10,570 nt of DNA from an uncultured Christensenellaceae bacterium (GCA_910588315.1 CAJUQF010000068.1:1-10570), one strand, 5' to 3'. Shown: positions 1 to 6,091, counted from the first letter of the stretch. The notes: generated from the sequence alone by a model not told the origin. Made by a program: numbers and translations.

Positions 1-28
1 TACTAACACAACACAAAGATAAAGTCAA
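1..28 (-). promoter_or_regulatory. Divergent promoter leaving the left edge (partial)
   Basis: Read on the minus strand there is a -35 box TTGACT (28-23), a 17-nt spacer, and TAGTA at 5-1, where the window cuts the last base of the -10. The bases just before the -10 form TGT, so it is also an extended -10. Positions 1-10 are the exact reverse complement of 86-95, the segment holding the putative operator and -10 of the regulator gene at 117. A gene to the left is therefore probably transcribed away from this window and controlled by the same regulator. The -10 is incomplete and the target gene is not visible. Confidence 0.5.
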
Positions 29-85
29 TACATTTCGTTACAAAAACTCAATAATTATATTTTTTTGTAGCTATCTGTACCTATT

Positions 86-102
86 TGTGTTAGTATTAAC
101 AC
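86..102 (+). promoter_or_regulatory. Palindromic operator overlapping an extended -10 promoter
   Basis: GTGTTAGTATTAACAC (87-102) is a perfect inverted repeat with 6-bp arms around GTAT. It contains TAGTAT (91-96), preceded by TGT, which is an extended -10. No good -35 lies at normal spacing (TTGTAG at 65-70 would need 20 nt). A start near 103 leaves a leader of about 14 nt containing the GGAG ribosome site at 105-108. A palindrome over the -10 of an XRE gene suggests autorepression; that role is inferred. Confidence 0.5.
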
Positions 103-116
103 GTGGAGACGAAAAT

Positions 117-476
117 ATGTTTGGTGAGATGTTAAAAAAGCTCCGAAAAGAGCGGAAAATGACGCAATCGCAGTTGGCGGAACTATTCGGATACTCGCAT
201 GTTGCTGTCGTTAAGTGGGAAAACGGCACAAGAGAACCGGATTTCAATACGCTTATAAAGCTTTCGGATTATTTCGGCGTGAGTATAGATTATATGATTA
301 CGGGGAAAAACAAAGAAAGCGAAGAAAAAACGGATAAGGATAAATATTTGAAAGAGATAATTAAAATTTTCAATGCGATAGGGACGGAAGATCGGGCATA
401 TTGTCTCGGATTTATAGTCGGTGTCTTACAAAAGCGCGGAATCGACGTGCAAGCGATATTGGAAAACAAAGAATAA
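117..476 (+). CDS. XRE-family (Cro/CI-type) HTH transcriptional regulator, 119 aa
   Basis: Residues about 6-60 form a classic XRE/HTH_3 helix-turn-helix: LRKERKMTQSQLAELFGYS, then a recognition helix around VAVVKWENGTREPD, then LIKLSDYFGVSIDYMITG. Residues 65-78 are a charged linker. The C-terminal 40 residues (YLKEIIKIFNAIGTEDRAYC onward) are probably helical and may serve dimerisation; I recognise no ligand domain or peptidase. I chose ATG 117 over the in-frame GTG at 87 because GGAG at 105-108 sits 8 nt upstream and the GTG lies inside the palindromic operator, before the likely transcription start. The half-operator at 1-10 and the operator at 87-102 suggest it represses itself and a divergent gene outside the window. 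There is no terminator before the next promoter, which starts 10 nt after the stop. Family assignment is secure; targets are inferred. Confidence 0.93.
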   Translation: MFGEMLKKLRKERKMTQSQLAELFGYSHVAVVKWENGTREPDFNTLIKLSDYFGVSIDYMITGKNKESEEKTDKDKYLKEIIKIFNAIGTEDRAYCLGFIVGVLQKRGIDVQAILENKE

Positions 477-485
477 AGCGTTTTC

Positions 486-514
486 TTGACATCCGATAAA
501 TACTTTGGTATAAT
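486..514 (+). promoter_or_regulatory. Perfect consensus sigma-A promoter with extended -10
   Basis: TTGACA (486-491), a 17-nt spacer, then TATAAT (509-514), with TG at 506-507 giving an extended -10. Both hexamers match consensus exactly and the spacing is ideal. Transcription should start near 521, giving a leader of about 31 nt to the ATG at 552. There is no obvious operator palindrome over it, so strong constitutive expression is the simplest reading. Confidence 0.9.
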
Positions 515-551
515 TAAATTATTCGGAATTCGAGTATATTAAGGAGAAAAA

Positions 552-815
552 ATGACTCAATTTTTATCGAACGTATTCAACGATCCTGCCAGCCCGTGGT
601 ATTATGTGATAGGAGTACTTTTTCTCTTGCTGATATTCGGCGCTTTGGCATTATATATCATATTTTCCAAAAAGTCCGGCAGCAGCTCCGAAAACGAAGA
701 AAAACCGGAAATCGCAGATGATGTAAATGCCGAGAACGAGACCGGAGAAGACAAGCAGGAAAACGTTAATACCGATCGAGAGAACACTGAAGAAAACAAA
801 GATAAAGAGCTTTAA
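552..815 (+). CDS. Small single-pass membrane protein with acidic cytoplasmic-type tail, 87 aa
   Basis: I do not recognise a family. Residues 1-16 are polar, then about 17-39 form one hydrophobic segment (WYYVIGVLFLLLIFGALALY) ended by KK. Residues 42-87 are low-complexity, very rich in Glu, Asp, Asn and Lys, and probably disordered. The lysine pair after the membrane segment suggests N-out/C-in topology by the positive-inside rule. No cysteine, signal-peptidase site or lipobox is seen. AAGGAG at 541-546, 5 nt before the ATG, is a strong ribosome site. The gene sits alone between a perfect consensus promoter (486-514) and a strong terminator (821-842), so it is a monocistronic unit expected to be highly expressed. 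It could be a small accessory subunit of a membrane complex, but nothing here identifies a partner. That it is a real gene is well supported; its function is unknown. Confidence 0.8.
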   Translation: MTQFLSNVFNDPASPWYYVIGVLFLLLIFGALALYIIFSKKSGSSSENEEKPEIADDVNAENETGEDKQENVNTDRENTEENKDKEL

Positions 816-820
816 ACAAT

Positions 821-842
821 ATCGTCCTTCGGGACGATTTTT
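821..842 (+). terminator. Intrinsic terminator with UUCG tetraloop
   Basis: ATCGTCC (821-827), TTCG (828-831), GGACGAT (832-838), then TTTT. The loop is closed as C(UUCG)G, the unusually stable tetraloop, and the 7-bp stem runs directly into a U-tract. Upstream AAACAAT could add A-U pairs with the downstream TTTTGTTT. It begins 6 nt after the stop of the small membrane protein gene. Confidence 0.92.
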
Positions 843-906
843 GTTTGCCGTAAATATCAGTCGGCAAAAAATAGGGAAAAGAGGGAATCAAGGTATAAAA
901 AACGAC

Positions 907-993
907 GGTCTCATTCGAAATTTTACATAAAAGACAAAAGATTTACTATACCCATACGTGCCACTAAACCGACGGTTTAGTAAATCATGATTT
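907..993. repeat. Copy 1 of an ~87-bp palindrome-bearing direct repeat
   Basis: It aligns without gaps to 1290-1376 (constant offset of 383), with about 72 of 87 positions identical by hand alignment. The first 20 bases (GGTCYCATTCGAAATTTTAC) and the last third are the most conserved. The core is a perfect hairpin, ACTAAACC (963-970), GAC, GGTTTAGT (974-981), followed by AAATCA. No U-tract follows the hairpin, so it is not a standard terminator. I cannot name the family. Confidence 0.75.
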
Positions 994-1069
994 CTGCAAA
1001 TTTACTTACAGGGCAAAAAAATGATTCTGTGACATGTCGGTGGAATTTCGACAGAGATTGCGTGTATTG

Positions 1070-1087
1070 CCGTGGGTCACGGTTTTT
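1070..1087 (+). terminator. Possible orphan intrinsic terminator
   Basis: CCGTG (1070-1074), GGT loop, CACGG (1078-1082), then TTTTT (1083-1087). The stem is short (5 bp) but GC-rich and followed at once by a U-tract. No gene on the plus strand ends just before it, so it may terminate an unseen short RNA or be chance. Confidence 0.35.
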
Positions 1088-1289
1088 ATTCGATGAGTAT
1101 TTTTGTGTTGACTCGCGTAAACAAAAACTCAAAGTGATAGCGCCGATAAATTTAATATGTCCCAAAACTCGGCGCGGAAATAATGCTCGAAGTGAACTAC
1201 CATGTGGATCGGTGGCTGCTCGCGCATTTATCTGATTTATAAAGAGAAAATTCTATCGCCGCCTTCGGTCGATGGCTGTAATGCGACGC

Positions 1290-1376
1290 GGTCCCATTCG
1301 AAATTTTACCGGAAAGCAAAAAGCTCTGCGATACTCATACGTATGACTAAACCGACGGTTTAGTAAATCAGGATTT
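1290..1376. repeat. Copy 2 of the ~87-bp palindrome-bearing direct repeat
   Basis: Same orientation as copy 1. The hairpin ACTAAACC (1346-1353), GAC, GGTTTAGT (1357-1364) and the following AAATCA are identical to copy 1, while the bases between the conserved ends have drifted. This copy has a second perfect palindrome directly before the hairpin, TCATACGTATGA (1335-1346), which is degenerate in copy 1. Two abutting palindromes would suit a dimeric DNA-binding protein or a small transposable hairpin repeat. Confidence 0.75.
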
Positions 1377-1671
1377 TTTAACATGGGATATGCACGTCTA
1401 AAATGACCGATTTCCGAAATTACATACTTTACCAAATGAGAACGCTCAAATCTATCGGAAAATTCTTTTATCGAAAATATTGCACGGTATCGCGATCGGA
1501 AACGTTTTCGGAAAATGCGATAGCGCTCTACATACCCAATGAACAGAAAGTAAAAGCGAGTAGTACGATCGTTGTCGCATACGAAAAAACGAAAAACAGA
1601 GAAAGAGAAAAACGATCGCGGATTACAGCGGCGTATATTATTTATGACGATGGAAAACGAAATCGATATGC

Positions 1672-1700
1672 TTGAAAATAGAAATCGTATTTGATATTAT
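1672..1700 (+). promoter_or_regulatory. Promoter placing the start of transcription at the ATG
   Basis: TTGAAA (1672-1677), 17-nt spacer, TATTAT (1695-1700), with TG at 1692-1693 as an extended -10. The expected start, 6-8 nt after the -10, falls at 1706-1708, and the ATG of the oxidoreductase is at 1707. No Shine-Dalgarno sequence lies before that ATG, which fits a leaderless message. Confidence 0.65.
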
Positions 1701-1706
1701 ATAGAT

Positions 1707-2714
1707 ATGGTTTATGATGTTATAGTCATCGGCGCCGGACCGAGCGGAGCCACGGCCGCCAAAACGCTTGCCGAAAAAGGTTTGAAAACACTGTTGCTCG
1801 AAAAATGCAAATTGCCGCGGTATAAGAGCTGTTCCGGAATACTTATAGATAGATCTTTGCGGGCAGTGGAAAAATATTTCGGCAGCGCGGTCCCGGCCCA
1901 AGTTACTTGCGAGCCGATCGAAAATCGCGGCATGGTTTTTGTTGCCGACGACGGGCGCGAATATAGATTCGAAAGCCGCGGATCGAATATATGGCGCGAC
2001 AAGTTCGATCATTGGTTGACGCTGCTTGCATGCGACGCGGGGGCGGAGGTAAGAGACGGAAGCAACGTGCTCTCGGTTTTCGAAACGGATGACGAAGTAT
2101 GTATAAATGTAAACGGAACGATCGAAAAAGCGAACTATGCCGTCGATTGTACGGGCGCGGTTGGATTGGGCGCTAATGATAGTAGTCGAGTTATTACATA
2201 TCAAACATACAATACCGGTGCGATAGATCCGGATCCGCACTACTTTTACGCGTATTTGCAACCCGAACTGTCCGAATACGATGCTTGGTTCAATGTAAAA
2301 GACGATTTTATCGTATTGGGAGTCGCATGCGAAAATGCGAAAAATATAGATCACTATTATGGGAAATTCGTTCGGTACATGCAACGCGAACACGGATTGC
2401 GAATAAACGAACGGCGAAAAATCGATAAATGGACGATGCGTCGGGTGGTCCCGCCCTATAACATAGATATAGGATCGGACAGAATATTTAAAGCCGGCGA
2501 ATCGGCAGGGCTGTTAAATCCGATGGGCGAAGGCATATCCGCGGCGCTTAAAAGCGGATTTTTTGCGGCGCAGGCGATATCGGAAAATTTTCGCGATAAA
2601 CACAAAGCGCTTTGCGCATATGGTTCTTATTTGGCGGAGACTGCGGCATATATGCAAAGACAATGGCGCATCTTAGGAAATTTATCGGCAAAGTTTTCTT
2701 TGAATAACAGCTAA
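1707..2714 (+). CDS. FAD-dependent oxidoreductase, geranylgeranyl reductase/FixC-like family, 335 aa
   Basis: The N-terminus is a Rossmann FAD-binding fold: DVIVIGAGPSGATAA (GxGxxG at residues 9-14) with E32 at the end of the second strand to bind the ribose. PRYKSCSG (37-44) matches the conserved P-x-YK-x-C-x-G turn of geranylgeranyl reductase-like flavoproteins. WRDKFDHWL (96-104) is the R-x-x-FD-x-x-L motif, DCTG (147-150) the second nucleotide contact, and GESAGLLNPMGEGI (264-277) the FAD-pyrophosphate motif. In that last motif the usual GD is GE. The family reduces isoprenoid double bonds or acts in electron transfer; the substrate cannot be read here. At 335 residues it is somewhat short for the family, with a reduced C-terminal part. 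Start chosen at ATG 1707 because the Rossmann strand begins at once. No ribosome site is visible. It stands alone, with no isoprenoid or quinone genes beside it. Family is secure; substrate unknown. Confidence 0.88.
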   Translation: MVYDVIVIGAGPSGATAAKTLAEKGLKTLLLEKCKLPRYKSCSGILIDRSLRAVEKYFGSAVPAQVTCEPIENRGMVFVADDGREYRFESRGSNIWRDKFDHWLTLLACDAGAEVRDGSNVLSVFETDDEVCINVNGTIEKANYAVDCTGAVGLGANDSSRVITYQTYNTGAIDPDPHYFYAYLQPELSEYDAWFNVKDDFIVLGVACENAKNIDHYYGKFVRYMQREHGLRINERRKIDKWTMRRVVPPYNIDIGSDRIFKAGESAGLLNPMGEGISAALKSGFFAAQAISENFRDKHKALCAYGSYLAETAAYMQRQWRILGNLSAKFSLNNS

Positions 2715-3046
2715 AATAAATAAATGGTATTAATCCTCGGAGCGGTCCCTCGATCCCCCGGACTCGCACGGCAATCAAATGTTGCACGAAATGCGGTTCT
2801 TCTTCTCGCTATATTAGCGTATATGCTTGCAACAAAGCAGCCTACGGGTGTTCCGCAGCAAGCAGCGGGACATACCTTTGTTGTTGTCGGCAGCCAAATG
2901 CTGTGCGATGCCTTGCTCGACTACTCACTTCGATAGAATAACGCAGCAGTAGCAAATCGATCCGTGATCGCGCAAGCGGGCAAAAATACTCCGTAAATAA
3001 AACGATACCAATCGAAAATTCGATAAATACTTTTAATTATATTGAC
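2715..3046. other. Gene-free, GC-shifted stretch
   Basis: About 330 bases between the oxidoreductase stop and the ribosome site of the SAP gene. Positions roughly 2730-2960 are visibly GC-richer than the flanks and rich in GCAGC-type words. An open stretch at 2724-2936 has no ribosome site and no recognisable protein. Only small hairpins are seen, for example CGCTA (2807-2811), TAT, TAGCG (2815-2819). It may be a remnant of acquired DNA. No convincing promoter for the next gene was found; a weak TATATT lies at 3038-3043. Confidence 0.5.
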
Positions 3047-3060
3047 GGGAGATAAAAACT

Positions 3061-3639
3061 ATGAACGATCGTCCCATACTGTCCGCAACGTCAGACAGCG
3101 CAACATTCAAGCAGTATTATTACCTGAAAAGCGAGTTAACGGAATTTTGCAGAAATTGCGGTTTGCAAACGACCGGGAGCAAAAAGGATTTGACGGAACG
3201 AATAGCAAAATATTTGGATACCGGCAAAATCATGACGACGAAATATTCACGAAAAGCGGCGTCTATGCAAATAATTACGCTCGACACCGAGATCGAAAGA
3301 GATATCGTATGTTCGGAAAAACACCGTGCATTTTTCAAAGCTCAAATAGGCGATAAGTTTTCTTTTATCGTACCTTTTCAAAAGTGGCTTAAATCCAATG
3401 CCGGAAAAACTTATCGTGACGCGGTTGCCGCATATCGCGAAATAAGTAAAAATAAGAAAAACGAAACGACGGTAATAGACAGCCAATTTGAGTACAATAC
3501 GTACATACGGGATTTTTTTAACGACAATAAAGAAAAAAACCTGAAAGATGCCGTCGAATGTTGGAATTACAAGAAGGGTTTACCCGGGCGCAATCGCTAC
3601 GAAAAAAGCGATCTTGCGGCATTATATAAAAATAAATAA
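3061..3639 (+). CDS. SAP domain/DUF6434-type protein, 192 aa
   Basis: Residues about 16-53 (FKQYYYLKSELTEFCRNCGL, then TTGSKKDLTERIAKYLDTG) form a SAP-like helix-extended-helix, a putative DNA-binding motif. The rest matches my recollection of the SAP plus DUF6434 family of Firmicutes and Bacteroidetes, including the ITLDTEIE, VCSEKHRAFFK and FQKWLKSNAGKTYRDAVAAY signatures (about 72-126) and the tail GRNRYEKSDL (176-185). Residues 105-126 and 147-169 look like two copies of one helical module (FQKWLKSNAGKTYRDAVAAY versus YIRDFFNDNKEKNLKDAVEC). GGGAG at 3047-3051 lies 9 nt before the ATG. The protein is basic overall and has no catalytic motif I recognise, so a nucleic-acid-binding accessory role is the best inference. 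It is monocistronic and convergent with the replication operon. Family recognition is moderate to good; biological role unknown. Confidence 0.85.
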   Translation: MNDRPILSATSDSATFKQYYYLKSELTEFCRNCGLQTTGSKKDLTERIAKYLDTGKIMTTKYSRKAASMQIITLDTEIERDIVCSEKHRAFFKAQIGDKFSFIVPFQKWLKSNAGKTYRDAVAAYREISKNKKNETTVIDSQFEYNTYIRDFFNDNKEKNLKDAVECWNYKKGLPGRNRYEKSDLAALYKNK

Positions 3640-3673
3640 AATTTTAAAAAATAATAAAAAATATTTAAAATAA

Positions 3674-3705
3674 AAAATTCGCAAAATTTAAAAATTGCGA
3701 ATTTT
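3674..3705. terminator. Bidirectional AT-rich terminator between convergent genes
   Basis: AAAATTCGCAA (3674-3684) pairs with TTGCGAATTTT (3695-3705) around a 10-nt AT-rich loop, giving an 11-bp stem. On the minus strand the stem is followed by TTTTTTA, a good U-tract, so it best serves the leftward dnaI operon ending at 3730. On the plus strand only the stem-internal U run is present, so termination of the SAP gene would be weaker. Confidence 0.75.
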
Positions 3706-3729
3706 AAAATTAAATTAATTTTTTATCGG

Positions 3730-4626
3730 CTATTTATTGGCGCCGAGACGTTCGTTTTTTGTGGCGATTTTATCGGTATATGCCGTATTTTTGTCGCAAA
3801 TACGCGAAAATACGGCTTCTCCGTAACGTTCGAGAAGTTGGGCGGGCGTTAAATTGGTAGTAATAACGGTGTATTTTTTTCTCAGCCAACGTTCGTTTAT
3901 AACCGTAAATAAATATTCGCGCGTAATATTTTTAAGCATCGATTCCGTGCCAAGATCGTCTATAACCAAAATATCGCAATCGAGCATCGGCGTAAAAAGA
4001 TCGACATAGTCGTCGATCGAAAACTGAGTGTGGTAGTCTTTTGCGCGTTTAACAAAATCGAAAGCGGTTATGGTGACCGCCGTGCCGCCTTTTTGCATGA
4101 CGGCAGAGGCTACGGCAGCCGCCCACACGGTTTTACCCGATCCCGACGAGCCTATCAGCGTATAAAACGGCTTGTCGCCGTTCGGAAAGCGGTCTATATA
4201 ACTTTTCGATTTTTCGTAGATTTTTTTTATGGCGCCGGGCGCAGACTTGTATTTTTCGTCGAAATCAACGAGCGGAAGAACGAGATTGTCTTTTTCGGAC
4301 TGAATGACACGCTTTATCACACATCTGCAATAACCGCCGTATTTTGCATATCCCGTATCGTTGCACGATTTGCAGCGGTAAGGCGGTTCTATAATACTTA
4401 TGTCGACGCCCGAAATTTTCAGTTGTTTTTTAAGCGCTTCTCTCGCGGTTTCTATGGTATTCGGAAGTTTTTGCGCTTTATTTATGGATTGTATCTGATA
4501 TTCGGAATATGCGGCGCGCAATTTTTCATCGCGTTCGAGCGCGTTTTGCCAAGCGGCAAGCCCGTTATCCTTGTCGTCGCGCCTGCGATCGGTTATTTCT
4601 TTTACGGCTCGTTGGTAAGCGTTCAT
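3730..4626 (-). CDS. dnaI: DnaI/DnaC-like replicative helicase loader (AAA+ ATPase), 298 aa
   Basis: The AAA+ core starts near residue 130: Walker A GSSGSGKT (159-166), Walker B ILVIDD (219-224), sensor 1 ITTN (255-258) and an arginine finger R275 in VFSRICD. This matches the DnaC/DnaI/IstB group. The N-terminal half carries four cysteines, C85-x2-C88 and C100-x-C102, in a probable zinc-binding segment. B. subtilis DnaI also has an N-terminal zinc-binding domain that contacts the hexameric replicative helicase, and a similar length (311 aa). The protein should load that helicase onto single-stranded DNA at the origin or at restart sites in the cytoplasm. The ATG lies 3 nt after the stop of the DnaD-repeat gene, and the GGAGGA ribosome site (4634-4639) is inside the end of that gene, so the two are translated from one message. 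An IstB transposition helper is the alternative, but the partner and zinc segment favour DnaI. Confidence 0.92.
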   Translation of the reverse strand: MNAYQRAVKEITDRRRDDKDNGLAAWQNALERDEKLRAAYSEYQIQSINKAQKLPNTIETAREALKKQLKISGVDISIIEPPYRCKSCNDTGYAKYGGYCRCVIKRVIQSEKDNLVLPLVDFDEKYKSAPGAIKKIYEKSKSYIDRFPNGDKPFYTLIGSSGSGKTVWAAAVASAVMQKGGTAVTITAFDFVKRAKDYHTQFSIDDYVDLFTPMLDCDILVIDDLGTESMLKNITREYLFTVINERWLRKKYTVITTNLTPAQLLERYGEAVFSRICDKNTAYTDKIATKNERLGANK

Positions 4627-4629
4627 CCG

Positions 4630-6045
4630 TCAATCCTCCGTTACGTCTGTAAACAGCGAGTTCAAAAACTCTTCCGAATATTTTTCGTACACAACACCGG
4701 TGGGCGCGGCGGCAGTCCCGGCGACGGCCGGCGGAGGCGCGGATCGCGCTTTTTCCACCGTGGATATTCCGGCGGCGTGCCAGGACGAGAGCAGTGCGTT
4801 CATGTACGCAAACGCATTGGCTTTATCCTGCGCCTTGTCTGCGGCGTAAGCGATAAGCTCGTTTGGCATTTTCCACTTGTCCGACCAATTCGCATAATAC
4901 GCGCGATATACTTCTTTGATCGCGCCTTTTATATTTAATTTTTTTTGTAAAATTTCTATATTTTCGTCGAAACGATTTTCGAAATTTATATTTTGTAAAA
5001 TTTGTTCTTTTTTTGTCAAGCCCTTTTCAAAGAAATCGCGAATCACGGAATCGAGATCGGAGAGACGTTTTAAGTCGTTTTTCATGCAATATTCCGCCGC
5101 GACGACTATGGAATCGGGCAAAAAACCCAAATTGAGCCATGGTTTGATATACATCGCGATTTCCGGATCGACGTTTTCGTAAAAAATGCCGAGCGCTTTA
5201 TTTACGTCTTTTGCCAATTTATAAAGCGCTTTGCGTTCCGCTTCGAAATTATCTATTTTTTCGACTGTCATAAGTCCCGCATCCTTGTATGCGGTAAGTT
5301 TGACGTCGAGCGCCGCCGCGCCGCCGCGTTTTATGGTTTCCGCGACGTGATATATGACTTCGGCATCGAATTTATAAACCATTTTCCATTTTTTATAAAG
5401 TTCGACGGATTCGTGATCGGGACGCTTGCCGCCCATAACGCCGAGCACGCGCAAAAGATCGTTGTAGTAAACGCCGAATTCGTCCAAGCGTTCGCCAACG
5501 TCGTCGGCGGTGCGATAGCCGTCCTGCGCAAGATTGCGTGCGACCGCGAGTATGTACGGACAAGAAACGCCGTCGCCTTTTAAATCGACGCAATACTTTA
5601 CTATAAGTACCATGGCTTGCCATTCGAGATCGAATTTTTCCATGAGCGCGTAATATTCGTTGTATTCGTTGGGCACGATCTGACGCGACGCTATATAGAG
5701 TTGAGCCTGGCGGTTAAACTCGGAATATTTATCGACGTCGTACTTTTTGATCTTCTGTCTGGCATTGCGCGGCGAAAAATAACAAATGTCGTCGCCCAGC
5801 CTCGACATCAGACCGAGTTCCGACCAATATTCTATGGCGGCGGTTACCGTGGCGATCTCGAGATTAAGTCTGCGCGCAAGCCGCTCGATACTGTCGTCTT
5901 TGTCCTCTTTGCGCGCGGCGAGCGAAAGCCCGTAAAGATAGACCTTTACGTAATCGCCGTCGGCGTACGGCATGTACTCGACTATGAATTTATTTTCGAC
6001 GGTAATAGCACCGTCCAGACTGGCTTCCGACGACAGTTTAAACAT
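4630..6045 (-). CDS. DnaD/DnaB2-domain primosome protein with four tandem modules, 471 aa
   Basis: Residues about 17-90 look like a winged helix (FIVEYMPYADGDYVKVYLYG, then LARRLNLEIATVTAAIEYWSELGLM), as in DnaD and B. subtilis DnaB. After it come helical DnaB_2/DDBH2-type modules, each ending in a G-hydrophobic-x-T-like turn: G176-YRT, G257-LMT, G342-LTK and G426-IST. The last one (AFAYMNALLSSWHAAGISTVEKA, 411-433) is the clearest match to the family. A Pro/Ala linker (436-449) leads to an acidic C-terminal helix with aromatic residues (YEKYSEEFLNSLF). DnaD/DnaB proteins remodel origin DNA and recruit the helicase-loader complex during initiation and restart, and the gene is followed by the loader itself, as in the B. 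subtilis dnaB-dnaI operon. GAGG at 6053-6056 is 7 nt before the ATG. Whether it is orthologous to DnaD or DnaB cannot be settled here, so no symbol is given. Confidence 0.88.
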   Translation of the reverse strand: MFKLSSEASLDGAITVENKFIVEYMPYADGDYVKVYLYGLSLAARKEDKDDSIERLARRLNLEIATVTAAIEYWSELGLMSRLGDDICYFSPRNARQKIKKYDVDKYSEFNRQAQLYIASRQIVPNEYNEYYALMEKFDLEWQAMVLIVKYCVDLKGDGVSCPYILAVARNLAQDGYRTADDVGERLDEFGVYYNDLLRVLGVMGGKRPDHESVELYKKWKMVYKFDAEVIYHVAETIKRGGAAALDVKLTAYKDAGLMTVEKIDNFEAERKALYKLAKDVNKALGIFYENVDPEIAMYIKPWLNLGFLPDSIVVAAEYCMKNDLKRLSDLDSVIRDFFEKGLTKKEQILQNINFENRFDENIEILQKKLNIKGAIKEVYRAYYANWSDKWKMPNELIAYAADKAQDKANAFAYMNALLSSWHAAGISTVEKARSAPPPAVAGTAAAPTGVVYEKYSEEFLNSLFTDVTED

Positions 6046-6062
6046 GTTAAAGCCTCATTTGC

Positions 6063-6091
6063 TTGAAATATAACGCGATATGTATTATAAT
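6063..6091 (+). promoter_or_regulatory. Promoter of the sbcDC operon
   Basis: TTGAAA (6063-6068), 17-nt spacer, TATAAT (6086-6091). The expected start near 6098 leaves a leader of about 67 nt. The -10 lies on the same bases as the -10 of the leftward promoter, so one polymerase at a time can melt this site. No clear operator or LexA-like box was seen beside it. Confidence 0.8.

Larger units (their letters stand above)
843..1671. other. Gene-poor region between the small membrane protein and the oxidoreductase
   Basis: About 830 bases without a gene I can support. It holds the two direct repeats (907-993, 1290-1376) and the orphan hairpin at 1070-1087. Open stretches exist at 987-1235 and 1403-1675, but they have no ribosome binding site, no family resemblance and atypical composition. 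No tRNA, riboswitch or transposase remnant was recognised. Confidence 0.6.

Noticed and set aside
87..116. Upstream GTG start for the XRE regulator
   Set aside because: The GTG is the first base of the operator palindrome and lies before the likely transcription start; ATG 117 has a GGAG site.
987..1235. Open stretch of 82 codons on the plus strand in the gene-poor gap
   Set aside because: No ribosome binding site, begins inside repeat copy 1, no recognisable family, and it crosses the orphan hairpin at 1070-1087.
907..1376. CRISPR array made of the two 87-bp units
   Set aside because: Only two copies, 383 bp apart, too long and too divergent for CRISPR repeats.
1403..1675. Open stretch of 90 codons before the oxidoreductase
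   Set aside because: No ribosome site, its end overlaps the promoter of the next gene, and the protein resembles nothing I know.
1638..2393. Long 251-codon open stretch on the minus strand
   Set aside because: It is the antisense of the well-supported flavoprotein gene at 1707-2714 and has no motifs of its own.
2740..2780. tRNA-like words (CGAGTCC on the minus strand)
   Set aside because: No T-stem, anticodon arm or cloverleaf can be formed around it.
2724..2936. 70-codon open stretch with a hydrophobic middle
   Set aside because: No ribosome site and no family match; the apparent hydrophobicity may follow from base composition.
4030..4938. 302-codon open stretch on the plus strand
   Set aside because: Antisense to the dnaI-like and DnaD-repeat genes, whose motifs and ribosome sites are intact; Arg/Phe-rich shadow composition.
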